In this document: positions 20,966-32,686 of the stretch, piece after piece
Layout: each line of letters begins with the position of its first letter
Numbering within the stretch: position 1 is the stretch's first letter
Assembly: GCA_951848785.1 (NCBI GenBank)
Contig: CATOUR010000085.1
Location: 3,102,501-3,166,500 of the forward strand
DNA: 64,000 nt
Origin: Callosobruchus maculatus
Lineage: Eukaryota; Arthropoda; Insecta; Coleoptera; Chrysomelidae
Direction of reading: 5' to 3'
Notes under the pieces: model-generated
Told to the model about the DNA's origin: nothing
The model's database searches: none
The model's input: the letters and a program-made list of their open reading frames with translations, nothing else
Program-made: the position numbers and the translations under genes

Positions 20966-22177
20966 ACCCTAACCGTAGTCGATTCTACATTGTAAAGTAA
21001 CCATGAATTGCTTAAAAATAGGACAATTACTATCTTTGGCTGAATGACCGACTTCTAACTTGTCTGTAGATTTCTCATTATACCTAAGGCAGTTAACACA
21101 TTTAAGATTACCTGATTTACAATCCTTCATTAGATGATCTTCAGAGCAATTAGAGCAGACAAGACCGCCGTTTTTACAATTTTTATCAGTATGGCCAAAG
21201 CCTAGACATTTATAGCATTGCATTACATTTATATAATTCTCTATCGCACATTTTTTCCAACTTGCACAAATAAAACCTTTAGCTATTATAATTTGCCGAG
21301 CCCGTGGAGGCATTTCTAATACAATATTCCATTTTCCATACTTTTTAAACTTTTTTACAATTTTGAGGTGTGACCGTTCACAATCAGATAGATTATTTAA
21401 AGATATAATGTCACTAATAATTTCCTCATCCGTGTCCAATCTCTCAGCCTTTGATAAATTCTTTATCAAAAGTCTAGGATTAAACTTCTTTGGCTCACTT
21501 GCAACATACTTGTTTCCCAGACGAGAGTCCAAATTGATTTTCAGCCTCTCGACATCACCGACGTTTTCACAGTAAACGGCAACACCATTTCTTATTTTCT
21601 TGATATTATTTACGCATACATTAATATCAGCTGGTTTTATGTTTTGCTGGAGGTTTTTTAATACGTCGTCACTCGTATCCTGGCCTTTAGATTTTACGAT
21701 CAACACAGCTGATTCATTGTTTGTGTGTTTTTTGACAACTTCGCTGTAGGTAGACGTTCCCAATGTTTTTTGCTGCACTGAAGAAATAGACGGATATCTG
21801 GTTACATCCTTGAACGTTAATAATTCCTCTTGCAGTTTCCCAATTTTGTATTTTAACAAATTATTTGAATTTTCTTATTCCTCTACCAGTTTATTCAGCA
21901 AGGATTTTTCACGAATAAGGCACTCGTTTTCTCTTTGTGATATTACCAGATTGCTGCTATCTCCTCCATTTGTAGATACCAATTGCCTCACTGTTGATAT
22001 GCAATCGTTGCAGAACCAGATCAAGTTACTGCACTCATTCACGATTTTGCACGCAAGATCCTGCACATTAACACACGACGGATGGTACCACTTTTTACAT
22101 TTTTCGCACTCCAAGTACTCGTTTACGACGATAAAATTATCGGAGCATTTACTACACACACGTACGTCGCCCGCCAT
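20966..22177 (-). pseudogene. CR1-type ORF1 with PHD finger and zinc knuckles
   Basis: ATG at 22177 starts a PHD-type finger (CSKCSDNF, CEKCKKWYHPSC, WFCNDC), followed by a coiled coil, a basic central region, and C-terminal CCHC knuckles (CYKCLGFGHTDKNC, CSNCSEDHLMKDC). This is the classic ORF1 plan of the CR1 group, giving RNA binding and possibly chromatin binding. A TAA at 21875-21877 interrupts it in frame; otherwise about 400 codons are continuous to the stop near 20969. ORF2 begins about 13 bases downstream, as in intact elements. Confidence 0.85.
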
Positions 22178-22200
22178 CTTAAACTCCCAATATTATACTG

Positions 22201-22723
22201 CATTATACTGCAATAATATAATAATATAATAAGACTTTGAGATAATATTGGAACATTATCCATTTGTATCTATGACAGGTACAAAAAAGTGCAATATCTT
22301 ATAAGAAAAGGAGCAGTTGTGGTGATGTTAACTAGTTTGTGTAACATTTGTGGGTCTCGTTAATATGACAAAACATACAAAATTACTGAAAGTGTCAATG
22401 TCAGTAAAATTTCAAAATTCCATTTTCACCATCAATTAAATTTTAGTGAACTAGTGATCAAATTTACTTGTCAATTGGAGCAAATAGTCCTAAAGTGATT
22501 TTATAGATTTATATTGTAGAGAAGTGTTGCACAACATTTTTTGAAGCAGATAAATAAAATTCAATTTGATATTATTGTTTTATTGATATTTATTATAAAA
22601 TTACAAAAAAAACATGAGTAGATATAAAATATCAAGAACTTAACACACAGTCTATTTATCATCCTATCATAATCTAAATAAGAATACAGAATAATAACTC
22701 AACACAAAAATAGAAAACTCAAA
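22201..22723. other. 3' flank of the transposase gene
   Basis: AT-rich, with TTTATT runs that read AATAAA on the minus strand near 22575-22590, a possible polyadenylation signal for the transposase. No gene is seen. The first bases repeat ATTATACTGC and AATAATATAAT. Confidence 0.4.
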
Positions 22724-23612
22724 TTATAAAGGTACAATAGGTGGAGACAGGTTTATCAGAGCTGAACATATTACTACAAGTTCATCCAAAATATTCAAAC
22801 TGTTTATATCATTATCTTTATTTAACATTGACATAAGTATTGTAGCACTTAATATATTGAATTTATTTTTAATTTTACCAATTATCCTCTCCACATGAAC
22901 TCTGACATGTGCAATGTTGCGCGTACTTTCAATTTCTAGAGGATGTAACTGATTTTTGCCTCTGGTAAAGGCAGGTGTTATTAACTTTACCTGGTAAATT
23001 CCCAAGAAATCTTTAACTAGAATACCTCTATCTGCCAAAACTATATCACCTGGTTTGGTTTTGTTAAAAAAAATAACCCAACTCAACCATTTGTTTATCA
23101 GATGTCCGTCCTCCCCATGCCTTACTTATATGAGTTACTGACCCCTGTGGTGTAATACCAATTAACAACTTTACAGTGTGATGGTGTTTGTAATTGGACC
23201 AGCATTGCTGTTGAGTTACAAATGATGCAGGTCTCAATAAAAATTTCAAAACAGTCAAGTATCACAGTTGTTTTATCATGGAAAGTTTCTTTAAAACAAA
23301 ATGGAATATTTTTATGACTCACAGCAGCATCTGGCCAAGTAATAAGAGATGAGAATCCCTGAAACATAATATCCACCATGTTTGTGAAATATGTTGAGGC
23401 TGTAGTAGGTGATATATTGAAGCTATATGCTAAAGCTTTGAAATGTAACTCAAGTCGTAACTTAATCATGGTCAATAGCAACTGATTAAAACTACTTAAT
23501 TTAGTTGTAGAAGAACTTGTTACACAATCTGCTATTGCAGGAAAAATAATCATATTTACAAATTGATATTCATCCCCCCCTAGAAGAAATCCTAAATTTG
23601 CCCCTGTTACTT
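22724..23612 (-). pseudogene. ISL2EU transposase, DDE exon (exon 3)
   Basis: This is the catalytic part of a Harbinger/ISL2EU transposase (DDE_Tnp_4 type), which cuts and joins the element ends. Conserved landmarks in order: LTMIKLRLELHFKALAYSF helix region, first Asp in TTVILDCFEIFIE, TVKLLIGITPQGSVTHISKA, WGGRTSDK, second Asp in DIVLADRG, and the catalytic Glu in RVHVERIIGKIKNKF. All three acidic residues survive, but frameshifts near 23240 and 23075 break the frame. A likely acceptor (acaaagtaacag) lies at about 23613. It converges on the YqaJ gene, with a CR1-type element now between them. Confidence 0.85.
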
Positions 23613-23949
23613 TGTAAAAAAGTATGTACAAGGTGAATATTTAAAAGCCAATATGTATTTAAGAAGTGTCTGTGAATTCTTGTTTTTGTGATCAGGTATC
23701 TTCCAACATTTGTTTCACACATTTTTTATTTGAAATATAATTTCCGTATATTTTATATCATTAACTGATGTGGATCAACGCAGGATTAAGCCTGGGGCTA
23801 TTATAGTTTTTGGGGCCCTTTATGAATAACATGCAGATAATATAGCCCTTGCTGGGCCCCACTGAACTGCGGGGCCTGGGGCTTCAGCCCCATGGTTGAT
23901 CTGGCCGTGATGTTGATGATGAAATGTTGATAGCGTGATCTGTGCCTAC

Positions 23950-24098
23950 CTGTGCAGGTGTACTCTCCCTTCTTCTTTTGTATCGCATATGCCTTTCCAC
24001 ATCACCTACTTTCTTCTTGACAAGGGGTGCTTCATGGCCCATATGTTGAAAAGGGACCCAATCAGGATGATTTTCATCCTCAAGAGATGCAGGTTTCC
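23950..24098 (-). CDS. THAP-DDE transposase exon 2
   Basis: The exon is bounded by an acceptor tttgtttcag ending at 24099 and a donor CACAG/gtaggc at 23949 on the minus strand. It encodes the linker after the THAP domain (NHPDWVPFQHMGHE, KKKVGDVERHMRYKRRRES), typical of ISL2EU transposases. Its phase fits exon 1, whose donor lies at 31145. Between the two, in intron 1, sits the LTR retrotransposon. Intron 2 (23613-23949) holds a GGGCCC-rich stretch and no coding sequence. Confidence 0.7.
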
Positions 24099-24229
24099 CT
24101 GAAACAAACGTATGAGTATGTGAATCTTTTATTTATCCTTGTTATTTTCAAAGTACTGTACTGATAGAAGGGAATCCACTTATTTATAATATGGATATTA
24201 TGAAGCATGTTATACAACACAAATATATC

Positions 24230-24541
24230 TGTTATATGAGTTTATACGCCCACACACGCACATACGACGTGGCCGCGTAACCAGATCCTATTGCATTAAT
24301 AAGCACGTATCTTATCGTACTTCATGGAAATCATATTGCAGCTATTCTCTACAAATAGTGCTGACCGGATGCTGATATAGCATTCCGAACCTATATAAAG
24401 CGTCTCAGACCATTGTTAGAGCGCATTACGCCAAAGCCTTCAGCTGTACTGTCACTAGGTAATCAATGTAAAAGTAACGTTAAGTTTGTATTGAATAAAA
24501 ACCTTTTTTAAAAAGTAATTTATGCTTTGGAGCATATAACA
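24230..24541 (+). repeat. 5' LTR
   Basis: Direct copy of 30793-31104 with terminal TGTTATATG/CATATAACA. A TATA box (CTATATAAAG) lies near 24400 and AATAAA near 24495, marking the transcription start and polyadenylation regions. In the right LTR the TATA box reads TATACAAAG, one of the differences. Confidence 0.95.
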
Positions 24542-24542
24542 A

Positions 24543-24560
24543 ATGATGTCAGAAGTGGGA
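24543..24560 (+). promoter_or_regulatory. probable tRNA primer-binding site
   Basis: TGATGTCAGAAGTGGGAT begins one base after the LTR. It is close to TGGTGTCAGAAGTGGG-type sites, complementary to a tRNA 3' end (probably tRNA-Leu), with one change in the TGG. The tRNA identity is from memory. The 24561-24916 leader has no gene. Confidence 0.6.
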
Positions 24561-24916
24561 TCGCCACGTTGCTAGTACACGAGCATTCTAACTAGTAACG
24601 GTGGATTCCAATCCTTAAAGCGAAGAAAGAACCTACAAACCCAAGAAAGAAAATGAAGCCAGAGCCAGCCACCAACTGCAGCGAAGCTAGAGGAAACATC
24701 GCAAGAGATCTGCTAATTCGACTGGAGAACACGACTGCTCTCGATGAATCTTAGGTAAAGTACAATTTTGAATTTGCTTTTATTGCAATTGTATCTCGAA
24801 GTGTATTTCTATTTATTTTATTACGTTGATCGTGCCAGTACGCGAAGTGCCCAAACCTTTTTAATTCTATATCTTTTTATCACTTTATAATATTTTTCCA
24901 TTTTGAATCTATCAAA

Positions 24917-26010
24917 ATGTCTACTCCAAACGGTAACGAAGAATATCAGGAAACTATTGGCTAGGTAGAAAACATCGAACCACATAGACTTTCCGAAATT
25001 TTTTCAATCGTGCCAGAATATGACGGAAACCCTATACTGCCTTCCACATTTATAAATGCTTGCCGCACTGCCCATCAGATGGCAATTGAAAACAAAAAGT
25101 TCTTGTTGTTTTACACATTAAAAATAAATTACGTGGTCGAGCCGCAGAACTTGTGAACTCGAGAAACCCTAAAAGTTGGGAAGAAATACGTAATCTACTT
25201 GAAACTCATTTCGGAGATCTATAGCTGATTTACAACATTTAAAACAACTTCCAAATGAATCTCCTTTAACATTCGCCTCACGTCTTCAAACCCACAATGC
25301 TAAAATGCATTCAGCCGTTAATAGGCAACCCCTTAACCGTGAACAAAAAGATACCCAGTGTGCATTAATAGAGACTATGACTCTAAATTGTTTACTCACC
25401 GGTCTTGATTCCAAAATAGGACAAGTAGTAAGATCTTGTCACCCCACTGATACTTTAATCGCAGCATCACACATCAAACGTGAACTGCAACTGCTTCACT
25501 TAGAAAGACAAAAATTTGCTAAGCCTCACAATAACAATCAAAATCTCACCCCATCAGGAAACCCATTCCAAAAACTTGTAACTATTGTCATAAAGCTGGA
25601 CATTTATCCAATGAATGCCACCTTCGGCAACGCACTATAGGAAACCCTCCTAGACAACAATTTTACCCTCAGCAATGGTCGAATCAAAATAACTTCCAAA
25701 GACCTCCTCAACCAGTACAAAATAGCCAGCCCATGAATCAATTCCCTCCGCGACAGTCAGTAATAAGACCAAATCCGAGTGTTCCACAAAGAAACACGGT
25801 CGTTCAATCGAACCCAAATTTCAACTATTATAGGAACAATCCTAGGTCAAATTTTCCCCCTAGAGTCAATCATTTTAATCCACATTACGATGCTAATTTT
25901 TACGAGCAAATTGATAACTCATACGAAACTGAAAACTTTGACTATTTTGAAAATGAACCAATCCAAAGCAATTACGATTATAACCCAGATCAGGTTTACG
26001 AGCCGCAAGC
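24917..26010 (+). pseudogene. gag: LTR element gag (broken)
   Basis: ATG at 24917 is followed by a stop within 20 codons and further stops and shifts near 25157 and 25220. Recognisable parts are a capsid-like region with a PEYDGNP block as in gypsy-group gags, a 25305-25640 stretch with the downstream capsid helices, and one CCHC zinc knuckle at about 25575-25616 (Cys-x2-Cys-x4-His-x4-Cys). The rest is Asn/Pro-rich. Gag packages the RNA. This copy cannot make a whole protein. Confidence 0.75.
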
Positions 26011-28290
26011 TTGTTAATACGATACGCCGCATCAGGAAGCAAATTTTCAGACGTGTCCTATCAAAGAAAAGCCACCGTAGGAAGACGAATTAACGCAACA
26101 AAGACAAACGCTGAAATTGGACAATTCAAGTCCTATCGCGAAAACCGACCAAATGTTTGTATAGAAACTGAGTACGCATCCCCGATTCTTTCCATTAGAC
26201 CAGATAATTTATACTATATCAAAGATATTTCAGGTCGTTTCAAAATTCTAATAGATAGTGGCGCAGGTTTATCTATTTTTAAACGCGACACATGTCAAAA
26301 TTATACAAATAGAGCTTTAGAAAATATTCATATCAGAGGTACAACAAATGAAAGGATTCCTATTAATGAATCTGTTTTAATTCCTTTTGCCCCAATGATC
26401 CGCATAAAGTGGACATTCACAATTTAGACATCTCTTTTGATGGATTATTAGGTTCAGATTTTCTTGAACATTATGACTGCGTTATCGACGTGAAAAATCG
26501 TCGACTTACTACAAATTTTAAAACACTTCCTTTGTTTAAAGTATGTGATGAAAATAGTTAAGATAATTCCAAAATTCCAAATTTCAAAGAAAGTTCCACC
26601 GTCCAAAACATTATTTCCATATCACCCAGAATAGAACAAGTTATTAAATTAAAGTCAGACTTAAGAAATACCGAATCGATTCTTCTTGCCTGTGAAGTCG
26701 AAAAAGTCCGTTTTCCTAGCTCAATCGTAAAGACAGACTAAAATGGTGAATCCTTCACTACTGTTTTGAATTGCAATGCTATTTCTAAAAATGTCACTTT
26801 TCCCCAGTTAACTTTCGAACCATTCAACGAAACTTCTGTTCATAATTTTAATAAATACTTAGACGACTCTTCTAACCAACTTAACCGCAGAGATACAATC
26901 AGAAATCAATTACGCCTCGATCATTTAAATGATGAAGAACGAGAACCCATTACAAATTTATGTCTAGAATTTTCTGACATATTTTATTTAGAAGGAGATG
27001 ATTTAAAATTTACCAGTGAAGTTAAACATTCCATAGACACAACAGATAATAAACCAATTTTTACAAAATCCTATCGATACCGTCAAATTCACAAAGAGGA
27101 AGTTAAAGAGCAAATCTCTAAGCTCTTAAAGCAAGGGATAATAGAGCCCTCATCATCCCCCTGGTCCTCCCCTGTATGGGTAGTCCCAAAGAAAATTGAC
27201 GCCAGTGATAAAACAAAATGGCGTATGGTCATCGACTACCGAAAATTAAATGAAATTTCGGTCGATGATAAGTACCCCTTACCAAATATTTCAGACCTCC
27301 TCGATCGATTAGGTAAATGCCAGTACTTTAGTACACTAGACCTCGCGTCAGGCTTTCACCAAATTGAAATTAATCCAGCAGATGTCCAAAAGACAGCATT
27401 CTCCGTAGAAAATGGACATTACCACTTTTTACGCATGCCCTTTGGTTTAAAGAATGCCCCAGCCACCTTCCAGCGGGTAATGGATAACGTTCTAATGGGT
27501 ATACAGAACGAAATGTGTCTCGTCTACATGGACGATATAATTGTTTATTCCCCCAGTATCCTTGAACATATTACTCGTCTTTCAGAAATTTTCAAACGAC
27601 TCAGAAAAGCCAATTTTAAAATACAGCCAGATAAGTGTAAATTTCTCAGAAGAGAAGTCGCATTTCTTGGTCATGTTATAACCCCTGAAGGTGTCAAACC
27701 AAATCCTGCAAAAATTGACCGCATTAAAAATTTCCCTCAACCGAAAAATGCTAAAGAAATTAAAGCCTTTTTAGGTCTCGCTGGTTATTATCGCCGCTTT
27801 ATTTCAAACTTTGCCAAAATCTCAAAACCTTTAACTAGATTACTCCAGAAAAACACTACGTTCGACTTTTTGGCCGAGAATGTATAGAAGCATTCGATAT
27901 TCTCAAAAACGCATTAATCTCTTCTCCTATTCTCATTTATCCAAATTTTAATGAACCATACGTACTAACAATAGATGCCTCAGCATTTGCCATAGGATCT
28001 GTTCTCTCACAAGGACCTATCGGTAAAGACTTGCCTATCGCCTTTGCATCTAGAACTTTATGTAAAGCTGAATCAATAGAACGCGAATTATTAGCTATCA
28101 TTTGGTCCGTTAAACATTATAGACCTTACTTATACGGTAGAAAATTTAAACTCGTAACCGACCATAGACCTTTAACTTGGCTATTTTCTGTAAAAGACCC
28201 AGGAAGCAGACTAGCTAGATGGCGCCTTAAATTAGAAGAGTATGACTATGAAATAGTTTGTAAATCCGGTAAAATTACGCTCTCACCATA
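26011..28290 (+). pseudogene. pol: LTR element pol: protease, RT, RNase H (broken)
   Basis: A retropepsin-like motif (Asp-Ser-Gly) lies near 26250 in the 26011-26427 frame. Stops near 26427, 26560 and 26740 precede a 373-codon open RT frame (26766-27887) with the catalytic YMDD near 27525 and the typical LDLASGFHQI and AFLGLAGYYRRF blocks. A frameshift near 27887 leads into RNase H (TIDAS at 27970; DHRPLTW near 28160). The frame ends near 28288 at a deletion junction. RT style is gypsy class, close to 17.6/297. Confidence 0.88.
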
Positions 28291-28990
28291 AGAGACGAAC
28301 TTACAAAATTTACTCAGGCATACCCTTTATCAGACAAATCCGCTAAATCCGTCGCAAACACGCTACTTGTTTATTTCCAACGTTATGGGACGCCAATCCG
28401 AATTCATTCAGATTGCGGTCGAAAATTCGATAATACTATACTAAAAGATCTTTGCAATATGTTCGATATAAAATTAACTTTTTCTAGTGTCAATCATCCA
28501 CAGTCAAACGGTTCCATTGAAAGATTTCACGCTACAGTATTAGAAGTGATCAGAGCTCATGTCACTGAAAATCCCGATGAACATTCTTTTAATATACTCC
28601 CTTACGCTATTTCTTGCTATAACAATACTCAGAACAAAACCACAGGTTTCACCCCATATGAACTTGTCTTCGGACATACTGGTAGCCGTCCACCCGAAAA
28701 CATATACTTAGAAAATACGTTCGTGATGTTGGAAATTGACTAGACTATTTTTATAAAATAGCTCGCGCTAGAACAGACGCCCAAAAACAGAAAGCTAAAG
28801 CCCGTTATGATAACCGCGTATCTCCCAAGACACAACATACAAAATAGGAGATAAAGTTCTTGTCAAAAGATCTCAGATATCGGATAAATTACAAAACAAA
28901 TTTGATGGCCCGTTCGAAGTTAAACAGGTATTTGATACCTCAGCTATTCTCATAAACCCGGAAACAAGTCGATTGACAAAAGTCAATTTC
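28291..28990 (+). pseudogene. LTR element integrase, internally deleted
   Basis: Integrase sequence restarts close to 28290 but lacks the N-terminal HHCC finger and the first catalytic Asp. The second Asp (HSDCG near 28410) and catalytic Glu (NGSIERFH near 28515) are present, followed by a C-terminal domain running to about 29010 with several shifts. The junction with RNase H has lost several hundred bases compared with intact relatives, so the copy could not integrate by itself. Confidence 0.75.
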
Positions 28991-29039
28991 GACAAATTAA
29001 AATTATGCTATGAGACTTAATCTCATTTCAGGTGTTGTC

Positions 29040-30539
29040 TGCTACTCTTCGTGGCATCAAGCCTCGCTCAAGCAGATATCAAACCAATTAACAACAGGCT
29101 AGGAATCTTCTTTCATGAAGAATCAGATTTAAAAATCTCAAATGGGGCATGGACGCTTTTAGTATGTAGAGACTTCGACCTTATCAAAAGGACATTAGAT
29201 AACAACAATAAAATATTAGATCACATCTCGGACTTAATAGAAGATCCTACACCGCGGATGAATTTACTCAAATCAGACGTTAAAAGGCACACGAGTCTTC
29301 TGTATTCAAATTTACGAATACACTTAGTACCACGCGAATGAGACGCGGACTAATTAACGCAGCTGGAACAATATGGAAGGCAATAACTGGTAATCTAGAT
29401 TCTTCTGATGGCGAATATTATAGTAATTGCATTAATAAGATCTCCAGAGGCGAAACAGATACCCAAAACTTAATGAAAAGTCAAATTTCAGTAACTTTAT
29501 CAGTAATCAAAAATTTTAACAATACAATCCAGAAACTACAGATTGACGAAAAAACGTTCAATCAGGACCTAAAAATTATTAACGATAAGATCTATGATAT
29601 TTCAGATAATATAGAATTTGTTGAAGCTAGACTAGAGATTTTAGAAACTTGTGGACGACTCATGGAAAGTTATCTATACCTTGAGGAAACAATCAATGAT
29701 ATTCTAAAATCAATTAGCTTTGCAAGACTGAAAATTATTCATCCTTCAATTATAACGCCTAAAGATCTTGTTGATTCACTTCAAGAACCTTTCACATTCA
29801 CTCTCAAGAAATAATCCACTTCCAATTAGCTTGTCGACTGTATCAGATTATTTGAATATAATGGAGTTAGAAGCATACCAGACCAAAACTAAAGTTGTTT
29901 TTGGTTTGAAAATACCCCTAATAGAACCAGAACTTTACACTCTGTATAGAGTAGAGCTTTTACCGATACCCGACAATCGTACTCGATACCAATTTGTGGC
30001 TAATCACAATATCTAGCCCTGTTCCAGTATCTATGAAATGCGGAACCAGAGAAACCGTTACTAAGTTAGTAAAAGAAAGCTCGCTGTTGAAAATGTCGCG
30101 AACCTGCAATGGATTCATTGGAACTACACGAATCCATGCTAAATATTCTGTCATGGTCCATAAGAACGTAACTTACAGAAGTCACCCCGTGGAAATTCCT
30201 TTCCAATGTTGTGAGCGATTTCCCGAAAAAGCAAAACTACTATTAGCCATTGAAACCATTGAACCAATACTCCGAAGAACTCGACAAGATGCTAAACGAA
30301 CCTTTTGTGACAAAACACCTTTCTTGGTTCACCTACGTTTTCATTACTATGCTAGTCATTGTAGTAATGGTCTACATTTTCTGCAAGTGCCGAAAGAAGA
30401 GAGCTCTTCGCATATGTGCGCCCAGTTACCCGTCCGATGGTCCATCACCCCCGGACTTCAGTAAGAAATTCATCCCCAAATTATTCCCGAGAAAAAGGCC
30501 AAGCGTCCAAGCCGTTCAAGAACAAACCATGGAATTGTG
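29040..30539 (+). pseudogene. env: LTR element env, baculovirus-F-like fusion protein (broken)
   Basis: The frame downstream of pol resembles the F-type fusion glycoprotein shared by insect errantiviruses and baculoviruses. A first part (29051-29341) ends at a stop beside a basic cleavage-site-like RR followed by a Gly-rich fusion-peptide-like start (about 29340-29400). A helical, heptad-rich region follows (29440-29800). Frameshifts near 29790 and 30010 lead to a C-terminal part with a membrane segment of about 22 residues near 30325-30390 and a short basic tail ending at 30539. The multiple breaks make it non-functional. Confidence 0.8.
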
Positions 30540-30540
30540 A

Positions 30541-30792
30541 AAAGCGAACTTTTACTTCGATTTTTCGAAATTCCTCATTTTTGTAAGCCTTACTATTTAG
30601 GAAACATTTTTGTTCTACCAACATTTATTTTATACTATAATAATTTTAAGATGTTACACCTTTACAATTTTACATTTTACTCTTTTACAATTTTGCCTTT
30701 TTTGCAATCTTACATTTTACAATTTTACATTTTTACAATTTTATTATTCTAAAAGTTGTAACATAGCAACAACTTTTTGTAAAGGGGAAAGC
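30541..30792 (+). other. TTTTACAATTTTACA-rich stretch and polypurine tract
   Basis: Between env and the right LTR, 30655-30750 is built of short TTACAATTTTACATTTT repeats. It ends with the purine tract AAAGGGGAAAG at 30781-30791, the plus-strand primer. No gene is seen. Confidence 0.7.
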
Positions 30793-31104
30793 TGTTATAT
30801 GAGTTTATACGCCCACACACGCACATACGACGTGACCGCGTAACCAGATCCTATTGCATTAATAAGCACATATCTTATCGTACTTTATGGAAATCATATT
30901 GCAGCTATTCTCTACAAATAGTGCTGACCGGATGCTGATATAGCATTCCGAACCTATACAAAGCGTCTCAGGCCATTGTAAGAGCGCATTACGCCAAAGA
31001 CGTCAGCTGTACTGCTACTAGGTAATCAATGTAAAAGTAACGTTAAGTTTGTATTGAATAAAAACCTTTTTTAAAAAGTCGCTTATGCTTTGGAGCATAT
31101 AACA
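30793..31104 (+). repeat. 3' LTR
   Basis: Copy of 24230-24541; see that entry. About 12 substitutions by eye, with clustered differences near 30995-31010 and 31078-31083. Confidence 0.95.
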
Positions 31105-31145
31105 TATATTTCAACAATACTAAGTTTATGAAAAGTAATCATTAC

Positions 31146-31363
31146 CTGTTATAAAATGCTTTGAACAAACCCTTTGGTGCTTTAGCTTAGATTCGGTAAG
31201 ATCTTCTCTTTTAACAGCTGCTATCCATAACTCTGCGTTTTCGGGACAGATCGTTCAGGTTTGTTAAAAACCTATGATTTCTGATTGCAGGAACTGAGAA
31301 AAAGCTCACTCGGTCTCTTTCTGACCGACTTCCGCAGCCGACAACGATACAAGTAATAGGCAT
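31146..31363 (-). pseudogene. THAP domain exon 1 of the ISL2EU transposase
   Basis: ATG at 31363 starts a THAP zinc finger: MPITCIVVGCGSR with the two first Cys, a FFSVP block, and after a one-base frameshift near 31245 the continuing KREDLTESKLKHQRVCSKHF with the last Cys and His of the C2CH site. THAP domains give sequence-specific DNA binding, here presumably to the TIRs. The exon ends at a donor AACAG/gtaatg (31145). The upstream extension of the open frame to 31429 is probably not coding. The TIR begins about 190 bp upstream and likely holds the promoter. Confidence 0.8.
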
Positions 31364-31550
31364 TATTAGCAGCCAAATACAACTACTTGTAACATAATGC
31401 AACTGATACAATATACAATCCGATAACAATATGAACTGAATGTGAATAAAAAGACTTCAAAAACTCAAATTAAACGAGCGACAACAGCAAACGAACAATA
31501 AAAGCAAAACTAAAGTTGTGGAATTTTACCATTCACACAACGTAAAAAAG
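31364..31550 (-). promoter_or_regulatory. probable promoter region of the THAP-DDE gene
   Basis: A 187-bp AT-rich stretch between the THAP start codon and the right TIR. I see no clear TATA box. The assignment rests on position only. Confidence 0.3.
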
Positions 31551-31924
31551 GACTGTATGCCCACGACCGCCATGTTGGATGCAGTTTGACAGGTTGTTGG
31601 ATTGCCTAATCGATAGAAGATCGATTTTCAATCCGTGTCGCCTGTCATTAATCATTGATAAGTGACAAGTGTCATTGTTTCTGGATGTCATTCACGTCAT
31701 TCAATTACGACGTTTCCACGTGGTTAATTAAGATATTAATTAACAACTTTATAACAGATATCTGGTTTTAATGTTTTTAAACTGTTTTAAAGTCCTTTTT
31801 TGTTATCAATGCAATGTTTTTGACGATGAATTTGTGCTTCCACTCAAATTGTGCTATATTGTGAAGACTCTCCCTTTGATCATCTATACGCAGCAATCTC
31901 GCTAACTTTTGTAGTACTTAACAC

Positions 31925-32504
31925 CAATAAATTAAGATTCACCAACCACATTGCTAATTTAATGAAAAAAGTATATCTTCGTTTTAAATCTCTATATTCT
32001 AACCGATACTTACTAAATTATAAAGTGAGAAAAATACTTTGCGAATCATTGGTGCTGTCTGTGTTCAGTTACTGTGATGTTGTTTATTACCCGTGTTTGG
32101 ATCAGTTGATGAAAAACAGAATTCAAATCATCCAAAATAACTGTGTACGATTTATATTTGGGCTGAAAAAATATGATCATGTCAGTCAGAAATATAAAGA
32201 CCTGAAGTGGCTTAGGCTGGGGAACATTGTAGAATATAGGTATCTAATTTTAGTTCACAAAATTTTATCATCATCAAAACCGGAGTATTTGAGAAAAAAA
32301 CTGATTTTTAGTTTTGAAGTTCATAACAGAACTATTAGAAATCAAAACATCATTAGACTTACTCCACATACCACAACTTTATTCCGCAGGAGTTTTTCCT
32401 ACAATGCAGCCACCTTTTACAATCAATTAGATAATTCATTCAAAAATCAAACACTGTCATGTTTTCGTACATCAGTAAAAAGTATGCTACTTGCTAGAGA
32501 CTGA
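31925..32504 (+). pseudogene. CR1-type RT C-terminal fragment
   Basis: About 190 codons match the post-RT domain of the 17.8-22.2 kb CR1-type element: LNYKVRKILCESLVLSVFSY, IQIIQNNCVRFIFGLKKYDH, YRYLILVHKIL, and the C-terminal SYNAATFYNQLDNSFK block. The catalytic RT core and endonuclease are absent, consistent with 5' truncation. The frame upstream of about 31942 is TIR sequence, not part of the protein. Confidence 0.85.
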
Positions 32505-32686
32505 TTAGTGAAGCTGGAATTTTTAAACTATAACATGTTATTACAACTTCCTTTCAGTATATTTTTACCAAATTAATGAACATTTTCTTTTTCTTCGTTA
32601 GGTAAGCCTCCTACCAACTTTTTTTCTCACTGTATTATTGTTAATAATGTTTTATGTAACTTTTTTATATTTATTTTTGTATATTT

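Larger units (their letters stand above)
17816..22200 (-). mobile_element. CR1-type non-LTR retrotransposon, near full length
   Basis: Minus-strand order: ORF1 with PHD finger and zinc knuckles (22177-20969), ORF2 endonuclease-RT (20956-18175), a 3' UTR of about 350 bp, and a 3' tail of (TTA)n, seen as AATAATAAT at 17811-17831 on the plus strand. It is inserted in the ISL2EU-type element between its two genes. The 3' UTR resembles that of the fragment ending near 33775 (TAGCC..GGCTAAACTTCGC shared), so both belong to related families. Confidence 0.85.
24230..31104 (+). mobile_element. gypsy-class LTR retrotransposon with env (errantivirus-like)
   Basis: Two 312-bp LTRs (24230-24541 and 30793-31104) start TGTTATATG and end CATATAACA. 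A primer-binding site follows the left LTR and a purine tract AAAGGGGAAAG precedes the right one. Order is gag, protease-RT-RNase H-integrase, env, as in gypsy/17.6-type insect endogenous retroviruses. I count about 12 differences between the LTRs, roughly 4%, so the insertion is not recent. All genes carry stops or frameshifts and the integrase has an internal deletion. TATAT flanks both ends if the LTRs are taken to begin one base earlier. It sits in intron 1 of the THAP-DDE gene. Confidence 0.93.

Noticed and set aside
30537..30843. Overlapping frames rich in Phe, Tyr and Leu before the right LTR
   Set aside because: Translations of TTTTACAATTTTACA repeats and LTR sequence, not genes.
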